DNA from: Branchiostoma floridae
Taxonomy: Eukaryota > Chordata > Leptocardii > Amphioxiformes > Branchiostomatidae
Direction of reading: 5' to 3'
DNA: 64,000 nt
Assembly: GCF_000003815.2 (NCBI RefSeq)
Contig: NC_049985.1
Span: 17,972,514 to 18,036,513 of the forward strand
Below are positions 1 through 10,700 of the stretch, piece by piece (the first letter of the stretch is position 1; each line of letters starts with the position of its first letter). The translations under genes were made by a program, and so were the position numbers. The notes beneath the pieces were generated by a model. That model saw only the letters and a list, made by a program, of their open reading frames with translations, was not told the origin of the DNA and made no database searches.

Positions 1-422
1 ATTCCCTGCCGGCTACAAAGTTTGATACGGGTGCTCCGGGGCGGTCTATATTCTACGGTGTACCACGGGCTACAATATGTACGTATACCACATGGGCTTT
101 TATCGAATAGTTAGAAAGCATTTCGCATGCATATCAAGCGTTGCTGACGAAAAGTATCGGTCTAAGTCATGATTTGAAGCTTCTTGGTTCGCGATGTTTC
201 GCGATGCATTTAAATTCGGGAAATTTACATTAAACACTCATTTGAATTATCATAACAATAAGAACAAACAGTTAACACGAACATTTCCAAGCGTTTTCAG
301 ACTTTTGCGGCTCCGGATCCCCGGTATTTCTGAAGAAATCACAGAATCTCCTTTAGATTCTTATCAAAATACATAGAAATGGGTATCTAGTCCATTCAAA
401 GGAACCATTCCCTAGCACTTAC
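1..422 (-). other. Intron of TPR gene A, duplicated DNA
   Basis: No coding sequence is recognised here. The stretch lies 3' of exon 2 of TPR gene A. Bases 1-170 have clear relatives at about 49200-49330 (the same intron of gene D) and about 62880-63050 (upstream of gene E), sharing a run on cattccc, tttgatacg, gctcc and the gcgtgc/gacgaaaa region. It is therefore part of the duplicated unit. The remaining exons of gene A (the exon 4 type and the large NTase-TPR exon) must lie to the left of the window. Confidence 0.6.
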
Positions 423-1899
423 ATACGCATATCGTCATTGATGACGTCGCTAGAGGGCGCGGCTGAGAAGGGAGAGAAGTGGTTCTTCCGGCCACTCACG
501 TCGTGTTGTTGCTGCGTACGTGCTGACCTCTATGAGAAGAGAAAAGGAGTCATGAATGGTGGGAAATCGTATTATCCTCAACAAACTCAAACTCAACTCC
601 AATGAACAAATAAACTTTGACCTCACATGGCCCGTGGAACTCCAGAGCAAAATTATAGCTGGCGTTACTAGTACTGGCTATGTTCAATACAATGCAATCT
701 CTACAACTGGATATTGTATATTGTTTACCTGAATGTCATTGGGTAAAGAGGTAGGAAGATGAAGGTTTTCCAAATCAGGTCACACTTTGTACCCATACCC
801 CCCCCCCCCCCCCGATAAAGTTTCGCAACACAACAACCGGCGTTGGAATATTTAGTTAGTCATAATATATGTATCATTTATCACGTTTCTCGACAACCCA
901 GATAAACAGGAATTGTGATAAGCAGTTCGTTGTTGACACGTTGGTGCAGACTAAAAGGGTCCATGTAAATTCCACCAAGGACTCATGACATCTTATGTCA
1001 ACAGTTTGCAAAGATGTGAAGTCAAATATGTACGACACCCGTCGATAGTAATGTAAGCGGCACTTTGAACATTAACAGCAAATATGTAAGGATCAAACAA
1101 CGGTTCAAACAATCAATCTGGTACATATTTTTTCTCACACAGTATTTTAGTAACTAAAGGCACCTGTTGATTGTAGACTTAGACTGCAAGAATAAATTAT
1201 GTATAACCAGCTCATTCCTTTCAAAGTATCGTAACGGTTAAATTCCCATATGGAGCCAAAATCAGCCTTTCTAATTAGCTATGTTTTATCTAATTATGCC
1301 TGCTTTTCACACATTGTCAAAAAACCTATGCCGTACTGAGACGTCATTACCTGATTAGCCCGAAAGCAGAGAAATCTCCATAAAGTCACCCACAACACCA
1401 ACATAGTCAGCGTACAACCTACCGGGTATCCACCACCACTTGCTAATTCCCGCAGTGATTTGTTCTTAAAGCCTACGGGCGCGACGCAAGCCATGAGCGG
1501 GGGGGGGGGGGTGTATTGCTGACTGGATTCTCATCATGTTCAACACCGATTGCTGGGGGGACCTGGGGAGAATTCTGAAATACACCCCCCCCCCCATGCC
1601 ATCGCCACTGGTCTTTGTTTCCATACCCATCTATGATTTTACCAACGTTAGGGACCCGACCCATTATGTGTTAGAATGCTGCTATGCCTGCCTGTTATAA
1701 CTGTGGCCGTCATTGAAACTATATGGTGGTAGTGGGGCAAAGTTCGTCGTTTGGTCAAAACCTTGCCTGTACCCACAGACAAAACAAGTGAGAAGCCGTT
1801 CTTGAAATGTTTTCTCACCGTGTCCACAAAAATACAAAACAAACAAAAAAACACTGCCCAGACCATAAAATAAAATATTTCAATAGAGCGTGTAGAAAC

Positions 1900-1964
<65 letters not shown>

Positions 1965-2794
1965 TCATATATGTATGTATGTAGGGAATTGCTTTATTTT
2001 ACTGAAGCAAAAAAACGTTTTTGCAATACTCCAGTTATCGTTACAATATTTTCTTTCCCTAACAGAGGTCAAAATAGATACATGTAGCTCACCTTGATTT
2101 TTGTTGTGGTGATTTCTTGCCTGATTTTTGCTGTGTGCAGTAAGCGGTGAACAATGGCCACTGTTCCCTGCACGTTGTGACACCGCGCCAGTGCCTTGTT
2201 GTACAGAGCAGAAGCTCTGGTCAAGTCTCTAGTGTCAAGAGTTTCTGTTCCTCTTTTCAGGTACACGTCACCGAGACTTTTTGTCGCTTCTGTTTCTAAC
2301 ATGCTGTTCTTGTTTACTATTCCCTCTACCATCAACTGTGCGTATCCAACCAGCACAGAGTCTATGTTACTACCGGCAGCCCGTTTCTTGTCGAGGTCTT
2401 GAAACTTTCCTGCAACCTTAGCAACTGTAGTCGTCTCCTTGTCTTTTGTTGGCTGTTCCTTACCTTGTGACCCCTTTGAGAACACCGCCTGTAAAAGCCT
2501 CTCCGTGTATCTGCATCGGTGTTCTATACCTTCTCTTTGATCGCGATGGTCACACCGGACCACAGCAGCCACGTAAAGCGCCAAGGCCATGTTGAACTTC
2601 CCTACGTCCTTCCTGAGTCTTCCCTTCTCCAAGTTCATGTCGCCCAGACTTTTGAGCAGCTCCACTTCCGCCAGCCTGTCCATGTCAGCCATGGCGTCCA
2701 CCAGGGCACGGAGGTAGCCTGTCTCCGCACGGACTAGTCCGTACCTCCTGCCCTTCGCGTCCGCCTCACGGAGTTTCTCACAGACCCGCAACAT
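423..2794 (-). CDS. NTase-TPR protein, paralogue A (5' exons only, gene runs off the left edge)
   Basis: Two exons are visible on the minus strand. Exon 1 is 2794-2093 (234 codons, phase 0), from the ATG of the conserved start MLRVCEKLREADAKG to a GTGAGC donor. Exon 2 is 529-423 (107 bp, ending in phase 2 at a GTAAGT donor), with the conserved end FSAAPSSDVINDDM. Exon 1 encodes two copies of a helical, TPR-like motif: SLGDMNLEKG...ALALYVAAVVRC and SLGDVYLKRG...ASALYNKALARC. Its partner genes B, C and D show the same exon sizes and phases. The NTase and 44-residue TPR exon expected next is outside the window. The open frame continues 5' of the ATG into a second copy of exon-2-like sequence (2795-2863), so the real start could be further upstream; I chose the Met shared by all four copies. 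Confidence 0.72.
530..2092 (-). other. Intron 1 of TPR gene A with simple repeats
   Basis: This intron lies between exons 1 and 2 of gene A. It contains a poly-C run near 798-814, a poly-G run near 1500-1511, a poly-C run near 1584-1594 and a long (TA)n tract. Part of it (about 1040-1160, the gtaatgtaagcggcac region) is shared with the same intron in gene D right after the assembly gap (about 50020-50130). The short open frames here have no family signature. Confidence 0.6.
1902..1961. repeat. (TA)n microsatellite
   Basis: About 60 bases of uninterrupted TA dinucleotide inside intron 1 of TPR gene A. Confidence 0.95.
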
Positions 2795-3735
2795 GGCGTT
2801 GTTAGGGGGAGAGAAGTGGTCCTTCCGTTGTCTCATGTCTTGTTGTTGCATACGCGTTGACCTCTACGTTAAAAAGTCATGAATTAGCAAGAGGTGAACA
2901 ATTGTATTTTTTTTTGTAAATCGCAATTTAGAACTTTCAAAGATAAAGAGCTAAATGGTTTCATATAAACCCCCTTCCCTTCAACATTACATCATCAGCC
3001 AGCCGATAGTAAAGTTCAAAGGTTTTATGGCCCAAACTAAAGCTTCGTAAATAATTGTCAAATAACTCGTAGCCTATTACTTTAGTTCACATACAATTCA
3101 ATCTCTACAACTGGATAAAAACGGAAATTTACTTCCGGACGTTTGGAGTGACAGAAGAAGCGATAGACACTCATTTTGTAGCAATCATGGTTCAGAGAAT
3201 TATTGGCAGATTGCAATGACATTTTGTATATATTAGGTAGGTTTGGGGAATAAAAAAGATCAAATTAATTTGAACCTTTTATCGGCTTTCCTTGGTGCTG
3301 CAGCAAAATTTCATTTTACCGTATATTTTTTTCTGAAAATGCTGTTGTTCTGACTTTTTTATGGTAACGTAATGATAGATTCTGAATATCCTCCACCAGA
3401 CGTTCCTACGGGGGTACGGAGATATCTAGATAGTAGAATTCTGCAAAAAGGAAATTGGCCAGGGGGGTCAGTGCGTCCACCATAAGGTTTAAATTCATCG
3501 GCTGGCCAACTCCTTCGGTTGGAAAACTTTCCTGGCAAATTGTTCTCTCTATTAAAGCCAGCGTAGTTAATCTGGAACAGACTAGCCTAAGGCTAAGACG
3601 TCGACAAGAAGTGATGTTGGTGTAAGTCCCATAGCAGTTTGTTCTGGAACTGCAGGACGTTTTTGCGGAAAATTTTGGTTGAGTTTGTTGTTGATTTTGA
3701 TAGTTTTTGTTGAATGTGTAGTTATTGCTCTGCAG
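2795..3735. other. Spacer between TPR gene A exon 1 and PhyH A exons
   Basis: This is PhyH intron DNA upstream of the TPR start. Bases about 2795-2863 repeat the exon-2 sequence of the TPR genes. Bases about 2990-3340 match about 51750-52100 in unit D closely, so A and D are sister copies here. Relative to D, unit A carries extra sequence of roughly 190 bases at about 3340-3525. No gene is seen. Confidence 0.6.
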
Positions 3736-5094
3736 GTGTGTTCTATCTGGATGCCCGTTGACCCCGTTCCCATGGAGACGTGTGTGCAGTTCGTGCGCGG
3801 ATCGCAAGGTTGGGGCTGGTTCTACCCCAGGAAGTTCGCCACCACGCTCAACTACAGTCTGACGGGGGCCGACACAGGCGGCAAGACTTTCCGGGATGTC
3901 CCGGATATAGACGGGGACAGGAACAAGTACGATATCCTCACCTGGGACGTGCAGGTAAGTTTCACCTGGTCATATCATTGTCAATATACGTACATACATA
4001 AGACTAAAGAACTGCGCACGTTGTACCGTCGGTTTTCTAATTGGTTTCTCTTCTAAGACGTTCAGACCAAGACACGTGACAGTAATGGCTAAGTGATTGG
4101 TCATTCAAAATAAGGAAGTAAGAGTTTCTTCGTTGAGCTGGAACTCAATTGGCCTGCTTACAATGTGACGTTGTTTAGTTGTTCATTGTTTTCTCATTGC
4201 CGTCAGCCCCAAGACTATCGTGTTCCACACGAAGACCCTACACGGTGCGCCCGCCAACCCGTCCCTGGTCCTGCCCAGGGTTGTTTACTGTGTGACGTAG
4301 TTTGTTTGTTTGTTTGTTTGTAGCCCGGAGACTGTATCGTGTTCCACATGAAGACCCTACACGGCGCGCCCGCCAACCCGTCCCTGGTCCTGCCCAGGGT
4401 TGTTTACTGTGTGACGTAGTTTGTTTGTTTGTTTGTTTGTTTGTAGCCCGGAGACTGTATCGTGTTCCACATGAAGACCCTACACGGCGCTCCCGCCAAC
4501 CCGTCCCTGTCTCTGCGCAGGCGCGTGGTCTCCACACGGTGGTTGGGGGATGACGCCGTGCTGGCCGAGAGGCCATGGGAAGTCTCTCCACCAATCACAG
4601 GTGAGTTCGGGAAGTCTCTCCGCCAATCACAGGTGAGTTTGGGAAGTCTCTCCGCCAATCACAGGTGAGTTGGGGAAGTCTCTCCGCCAATCACAGGTCA
4701 GTTTGGGAAGTCTCTCCGCCAATCACAGGTGAGTTTGGGAAGTCTCTCCGCCAATCACAGGTGAGTTTGGGAAGTCTCTCCGCCAATCACAGGTGAGTTT
4801 GGGAAGTCTCTCCGCCAATCACAGGTGAGTTTGGGAAGTCTCTCCGCCAATAACAGGTGAGTTTGGGAAGTCTCTCCGCCAATCACAGTTGAGTCTGGGA
4901 ATTCTGTCCGCCAATCACAGGAGAGTGAACCTGTAGATACTGCTAAGGTACATGTTTGTTTGTGTCTGTTTTCTCTGTCACGACCAGTGGAGGAGTTGCT
5001 GAACTGACCACATTCTTTTTTTTCCACAGGAGGTCTTACATACGGCGACAAGATGGCGTGCGACACCTTCCCGCTCATCTGGAAGCGAGACTGA
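3736..5094 (+). CDS. Phytanoyl-CoA dioxygenase-like protein, copy A (last three exons)
   Basis: Three plus-strand exons are visible: 3736-3954 (219 bp, phase 0 both ends), 4447-4600 (154 bp, ends phase 1) and 5030-5094 (stop TGA). They encode the C-terminal half of a PhyH-superfamily Fe(II)/2-oxoglutarate oxygenase. The first starts VCSIWMPVDPVPMETC. The second carries the distal iron-ligand histidine in TLHGAPANPS and a following arginine cluster (LSLRRRVVSTRW) of the type that binds 2-oxoglutarate. The third ends GDKMACDTFPLIWKRD. The HxD half of the site is in exons that would lie left of the window, beyond the antisense TPR gene A. Splice junctions are canonical and phases match copies B and D. 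The substrate cannot be told from sequence; this subfamily differs from the peroxisomal phytanoyl-CoA enzyme. Confidence 0.82.
4205..4446 (+). pseudogene. Two partial copies of the PhyH penultimate exon
   Basis: Two truncated duplicates precede the real exon at 4447. The first (about 4207-4290) is degraded, reading SPKTIVFHTKTLHGAPANPS, and lacks a clear acceptor. The second (about 4325-4414) keeps the TAG acceptor and reads PGDCIVFHMKTLHGAPANPS. Both then run into the same tail (gttgtttactgtgtgacgtag) and stop in frame. Each is followed by a (TTTG)n tract. They look like tandem duplications of the acceptor end of the exon. Confidence 0.8.
4579..4925 (+). repeat. 32-bp tandem repeat carrying splice donors (PhyH A)
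   Basis: The end of the PhyH penultimate exon and its donor (gaagtctctccgccaatcac then ag|gtgagttt) are repeated about every 32 bases. Intact GTGAGT donors lie at 4601, 4633, 4665, 4729, 4761, 4793, 4825 and 4857; 4697 has GTCAGT; units at 4889 and 4921 have lost GT. Because 32 is not a multiple of three, use of a downstream donor shifts the frame, and read-through meets TGA within about three units. Confidence 0.9.
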
Positions 5095-5611
5095 ATTATT
5101 GTTTATTGTCTCTGTGTTATTGTGACAACTTTTTATTACTACGTCATCTCCAAGCAGGTGTTGGGAGTAATGCCGTCGCTCCGTAATTTTTACGCCAATA
5201 ATAGATGAGAAGACGTGATACCAACACACCCATGCCCATAGCTTATGTTCGTGTCGTCATAAAAACAAAGGGCATTATAAAAGTACATCAGATTGAATAG
5301 AATGTAAGAAGAATGATATTTGTATACAGGTAAATTGTATGCAGGTCTCGTATTTTTTTAATGTTTAACTTGATCATAACAAGTAGCTATGATAATTCTG
5401 AAATACTGAAATACTGATCACAATAATACAACTGTGCAAGGGGGACAAGAAGCGTAAAAACGTATCTCTCGATCACCATTTAACAATGAACTATCTCTCT
5501 AACCAGATGAAATGAATCAAATATCGTAGCGTATAAAAGGTATACTAAATCGACCCAGAATGTAACAAAGGCTACAAAGACAATAGTTATCTAAAATAAA
5601 GTTATGCGTTA
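5095..5611 (+). other. 3' flank of PhyH copy A
   Basis: No gene is seen. This DNA is conserved after all three PhyH stop codons (also 18059-18600 and 55377-55925), including an acgtcatctccaagcag segment just past the stop and an aacttgatcataacaagtag segment further on. It probably holds the PhyH 3' UTR and ends at the satellite array in each unit. Confidence 0.6.
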
Positions 5612-6833
5612 CATTGAATGTTTGATGCAAGACCGGTGTAGCAGACTATGTGTAAGAGTAATCATTATGTACTCATTCCCTTATATGGAATATCTGCTGT
5701 AAGACCGGTGTAGCAGACTGTGTGAGAGTCACCATTATGTACACCTGCCCTTATATGGAATATCTGCTGTAAGACCGGTGTAGCAGACTGTGTGTAAGAG
5801 TCACATTATGTACACCTGCCCTTATATGGAATATCTGCTGTAAGGCCGGTGTAACAGACTGTGTGTGAGAGTCGCCATTATGTACACCTGCCCTTATATG
5901 GAATATTTGCTGTAAGACCGGTGTAGCAGACTGTGTGAGAGAGTCACCATTATGTACACCTGCCCTTATATGGAATGTTTGCTGTAAGACCGGTGTAGCA
6001 GACTGTGTGTGAGAGTCACCATTATGTACACCTGCCCTTATATGGAATATCTGCCGTAAGACCGGTGTAGCAGACTGAGTGTGAGAGTCACCATTATGTA
6101 CACCTGTCCTTATATGGAATATCTGCTGTAAGACCGGTGTAGCAGACTGTGTGAGAGTCACCATTATGTACACCTGCCCTTATATGGAATATTTGCTGTA
6201 AGACCGGTGTAGCAGACTGTGTGTGAGAGTCACCATTATGTACACCTGTCCTTATATGGAATATTTGCTGTAAGACCGGTGTAGCAGACAGTGTGTGAGA
6301 GTCACCATTATGTACACCCGCCCTTATATGGAATATCTGCTGTAAGACCGGTGTAGCAGACTGTGTGAGAGTCACCATTATGTACACCTGTCCTTATATG
6401 GAATATCTGCTGTAAGACCGGTGTAGCTGACTGTGTATGAGAGTCACCATTATGTACACCTGCCCTTATATGGAATATTTGCTGTAAGACCGGTGTAGCA
6501 GACTGTGTGAGAGTCACCATTATGTACACCTGCCCTTATATGGAATATCTGCTGTAAGACCGGTGTAACAGACTGTGTGTGAGAGTCACCATTATGTACA
6601 CCTACCCTTATATGGAATATCTGCTGTAAGACTGGTGTAACAGACTGTGTGTGAGAGTCACCATTATGTACACCTGCCCTTATATGGAATATTTGCTGTA
6701 GGACCGGTGTAGCAGACTGTGTGTGAGAGTCACCATTATGTACACCTGCCCTTATATGGAATATCTGCTGTAGGACCGGTGTAGCAGACTGTGTGTGAGA
6801 GTTACCATTATGTACACCTGCCCTTATAAGTCG
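5612..6833 (+). repeat. 72-bp satellite array, about 17 units
   Basis: Tandem units of 70-72 bp share the core caccattatgtacacctgcc, then cttatatggaatatctgctg, then taagaccggtgtagcagact. Length varies by the number of GT steps before gagag. Each unit contains CCTTATATGG, a perfect CC(A/T)6GG CArG box. The array ends about 935 bases upstream of the PhyH B start codon. The long minus-strand open frames over it come from the unit length being divisible by three and are not taken as genes. Confidence 0.95.
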
Positions 6834-7768
6834 AACACGTAAATGAATAACATATCCTGGGGTCAATGACCCTTGACACAGTCACGGCTGTCGCTTCATT
6901 AAAAAAAGGCAGATTTTTGTTTGAACATTTATTTATTAATGAAAGCTCAAATCAGCCTGCAGGCCGCTTTTCATTGAGGTCATGTGGGAAGAGGGTCAAA
7001 TAAAGTATATAACAGACATACAGACTTGAACTAGCGGCTGCCAATGGTGCTGCAGCCAAACGTTCGGGTTTTCTATCTCGTTCATCGGTAGAGTCGTTCT
7101 CACAACTCCCTTGCCGTCCATGACGACCTGTGTCTGTTAGGCAACGTTATACAGTAGCACATGTACATCCATATTACTGGTATATCCGTGTGTAAATACT
7201 GCATATCAAAGTGGATACAACATGCCTGGATAAACCATATTTGGAGTGTAGCACACTCTCACTCACTCGTCCCACGCACGTGCATTATTTGCGCGTCATA
7301 CCTGAATAAATAGCACCGACAGCTTTTGTGTACGAGTTGAACAAAAGCTCAGAATGAATTTTAAAAGTCGGCCACAGTAACTCGGGCATTCCTTATCCCG
7401 CGATATGACGGATTTTGGAGCACGCAGACTTTACGTGCTAGACTAGTACAGATCCGTGAGGCCAATAGGAAACACGGTCCCTGCTCCAAGTACAGTTTTC
7501 AGTATTGTGTAACGCGGATGTACGCGGGACGGCAAGTGTGGCATATTACAACGCCACACAACGGACACAGTGTTGCAGATATTAAACCTCCACCAGTTTC
7601 ATTTCATCCTGGGAGGGTCCAGTTATAGTGTGTGTACAAACAGACTTAAGGTTCAGTATCAATATCTCCTAGAGGCGGCCCGCTTGCGCCCGTGTACCGG
7701 CCTGTGACGGCGTCTGAGAGAGAGCCAGCTGCGTAGGTAAACATCCCGGTCAGGACGACAACAACAAC
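6834..7768 (+). promoter_or_regulatory. Upstream region of PhyH B, repeated in other units
   Basis: This stretch between the satellite and the PhyH start codon should hold the promoter. Most of it is duplicated at 24094-25068 and 56353-56900. Bases about 6893-7023 are an insertion, also present at about 56430-56552 but absent from the 24.1-kb copy. Read on the minus strand the insertion ends in an AATAAATAAATG-like tail, which suggests a short retroposon 3' end. No TATA box could be assigned with confidence. Confidence 0.5.
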
Positions 7769-10700
7769 ATGGCGCACGCCGTGGATCCGGAGGTCCTGCG
7801 GGAGTACCGAGAGAACGGCGCCGTGTGTCTCAGGAACGTCTTCTCCCAGGAAGGGTAAGGTGACAGACGTCTCCTGTGTCTCACAGCCCCGGGCACGTCC
7901 CGACTCCGTTCTGTTCCGCCCCCCTCCCCCGTGTTTAAGGTTAAAGGTCCGACGATTATAAGTCACGACCTGACTTATGTTTTGGTTTATAAAGGCAAGG
8001 CGGTTAAAAGGGATGTCAGAGACAAAGGACTGGGATTGAAGTTACGACAGCTTCAGTCTGCATGCTCTTTTCCGTAAGGCGTAGACAACCTATTTTTATT
8101 TCCCGTAACTCGTAGGGAAAACCATCTTATCTACGTAATTCGTAGCGAGGCGACCAAATTTAGCGTAATTGCCTTCCTTGTTTTAGCGTAATATGTAGTT
8201 TTTTTTTCTGAATTCAGCGTAAATCGTTGTCGGGACCCCCATTCAGACCCTCCTACCTGGCAGAAGACTGACTCTCTGACTCTAATCTAGAGGTAAAGTT
8301 GGCTGTACAGTAGCGTACTGTACGGTACTGTCACAGTGTGCGTGGCAACGTTACCGGTTATGCACGTAAAAATATCGATATAAACAAATATCGATATAAA
8401 TTTATTTATTTGGGAAGGAGGAGTTCCACGACCTCATACCTCCGCCAGATGACTTGAACCCTTACGACTGACGCATTGTAAATGTTTCTCATTGACTATG
8501 CAAATTGTAACGCTTGTTCAACTTTATCTACGGAGTGACCTAACATCCGTTGTTTGTTTTTCTAAACGGGGAGATAAGGAATAGCAAATCGGCCGGTGGT
8601 CTCAAGCTGCTATATTTTGACTATATCATAATTTGAAACCAGTCAGTCGACTTGATATCTCTTAATATCCCGTTTTAAAAACACGAATACATGTTACCCC
8701 ACCGATGAAATTGGACTAAGGTTTTACACATTTCATCAGTCAAATTCTCAACCCTAATTACAAAGTTATACAAAGAAATCAAAGTCTTATCTAAGCCCCT
8801 TTGTAGCATAACTTCATTGAATATGTAAGAATAACAGAGCAGTGGTTTGTAAAGCTAGACCATATGAAGGTAAACACATGTATATGTTACCTTTCTAGTT
8901 TACATTTATCGCTGCTGCTCTCTCCACGCCAGGTATCGAGAAGAACAAGACCCACCCGAGCCGCTACAGCGAGAGTCTGGTGGGGGAGGGCGGGCCCGGG
9001 GCTTATTTTAACGACTACTGCAACTGGCGGAGCATCCCGGAGTTTCAGGACTTTGTATACAACAGCCCTGCTGCGCACATAGCCGCCCAGCTCATGGACT
9101 CACAGGTAAGACCTGGCTTTGGTTGGGATATGAAAGCCAGTGTAAGGAGAAAAATCCCCCCCCCAGCACATTTACTATCTGTGTTTGTATCTAGCACTGT
9201 AAAAATAAGTTACTAAAATGAGTTCAGTGTTACATTACCCTTGTCTGTCGAAATGCATGTAAGAAATATCAATATCGAAGTGTCTCGCTGTCTTAATTTT
9301 GTTCTTTCTCGCCATGTTGAATTATGAGGATACATTACTGATACCATGCCACGGATGAATAGATACTATCAGATCATAGACATCTGCTGTAATTTTCAGA
9401 CGGCCATTTTCTACCACGAGCACGTCCTGACGAAGGATCCGGGGACGTACAAGACCACGCCCTGGCACCACGACCAGTCCTACTATCCCGTGGACGGTGA
9501 CAAGGTAAGGGGACTAATTTTCGAACTTGTCGAAGAACTTTAATCAAAGAAAGTGCGAGAGCCCAGTTGTCAAATAACAGACAAGGCGTTAAAACATTTT
9601 ATATAGACAAATCTCCAACTAATGGCGGCTGTACAGGACAGGCGCGTCTCCCGAACTGGCACGTACGCTGGGGGGGGGGGGGGTGTTCGAATCCGCAGCC
9701 CGATGGCACACAAAGTCTTGCCTGCACGTTAAGTTCTACGGCGTGTCTGCGTGCTCCAAAACCCGTCAGATTCCCTACGAGTTAGTACGGAGGCGGTACT
9801 TACCACTTACGGATCCCAAAAGATTCCCCAGGTTTTGGCGTGTAGACAGCACGTATTTGCATGTACGGCGGGTTGTGCCCTTAGCGTAACGGAGTCACGT
9901 CTGTCTGAAATGTTGTCTAACCAGTCGGTAATTACCGGAGGTACTGAACTTTCGAACTGTCAAAGACCCACCGCTGACGTGGGAGGCGACAAATGAGGTC
10001 GATAAACATCGTGTGACGTCACCGCAGGGTGTTTGGCCCAGGAGCCAGAGGTCCTGGGTTCAAATCATGTCATGCTACCGATATTGTACCCTTGGTAAGG
10101 CCTACGTAACATTTCCTAATCCGGGCCTGGGCGGGCTGTTCGCGGAAATGAAAAATTAAAGTTTATGCAAATAAATATGCACAAGGCATGCTGTTGAATT
10201 ATTTTGGGTCCGTTTCTTCCGACTTCCGACCAAGGATGGAAGGGGTTCCTCCTACCCCTGTCTCGTGCGTCATGCCCGAACATGCCCCTAAGGCCTTTCA
10301 ATGCTACTAGCCGCAGCTAGGTACTCATTTACACCTGAGTTAAGTGAGAAAAGTCGTGTAGAGCTCCTTTCCCACGGGCCCCAAATCGGTGGTACAGCGG
10401 GATTCGAACTCAGACCTCTTGGGCCGGAGCTCAATGCGCTGCCGATCGCGCCCCTCGATCACACTCATCTCCTTTATTTCACCTAAAAATCAACACAGCA
10501 CGTCCGAGATCAAAAATACCGGTAGGCAAAAGGTGACTCCTGCAGCACCGAGGTCAACCACCAGGAGTCCAAAAATTGACCTTCACCGTCAGGATCACCA
10601 CACCTACTAAAATTACGATTAAAAATATCGTAATTCCTACAGCGAGGTCTCAAACAATACATTCATCTTCATAAGTGTAATAATGATAAAAACGATAACG

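Noticed and set aside
4238-4594. Minus-strand frame of 118 codons opposite the PhyH exon and its decoys
   Set aside because: It is antisense to a well-supported exon and made of repeated fragments and the TTTG tract.
5612-6833. CRISPR array
   Set aside because: Units are contiguous 70-72 bp repeats without unique spacers, in an animal genome.
5751-6866. Long minus-strand open frames over the 72-bp satellite (repeated AGVHNGDSHTQSATPVLQQI peptide), also at 19.4-20.0, 29.2-29.7 and 55.9-56.4 kb
   Set aside because: The unit is 24 codons long, so any stop-free frame stays open over the array. Units of 70 bp break the frame, there are no gene-like flanks, and both orientations occur.
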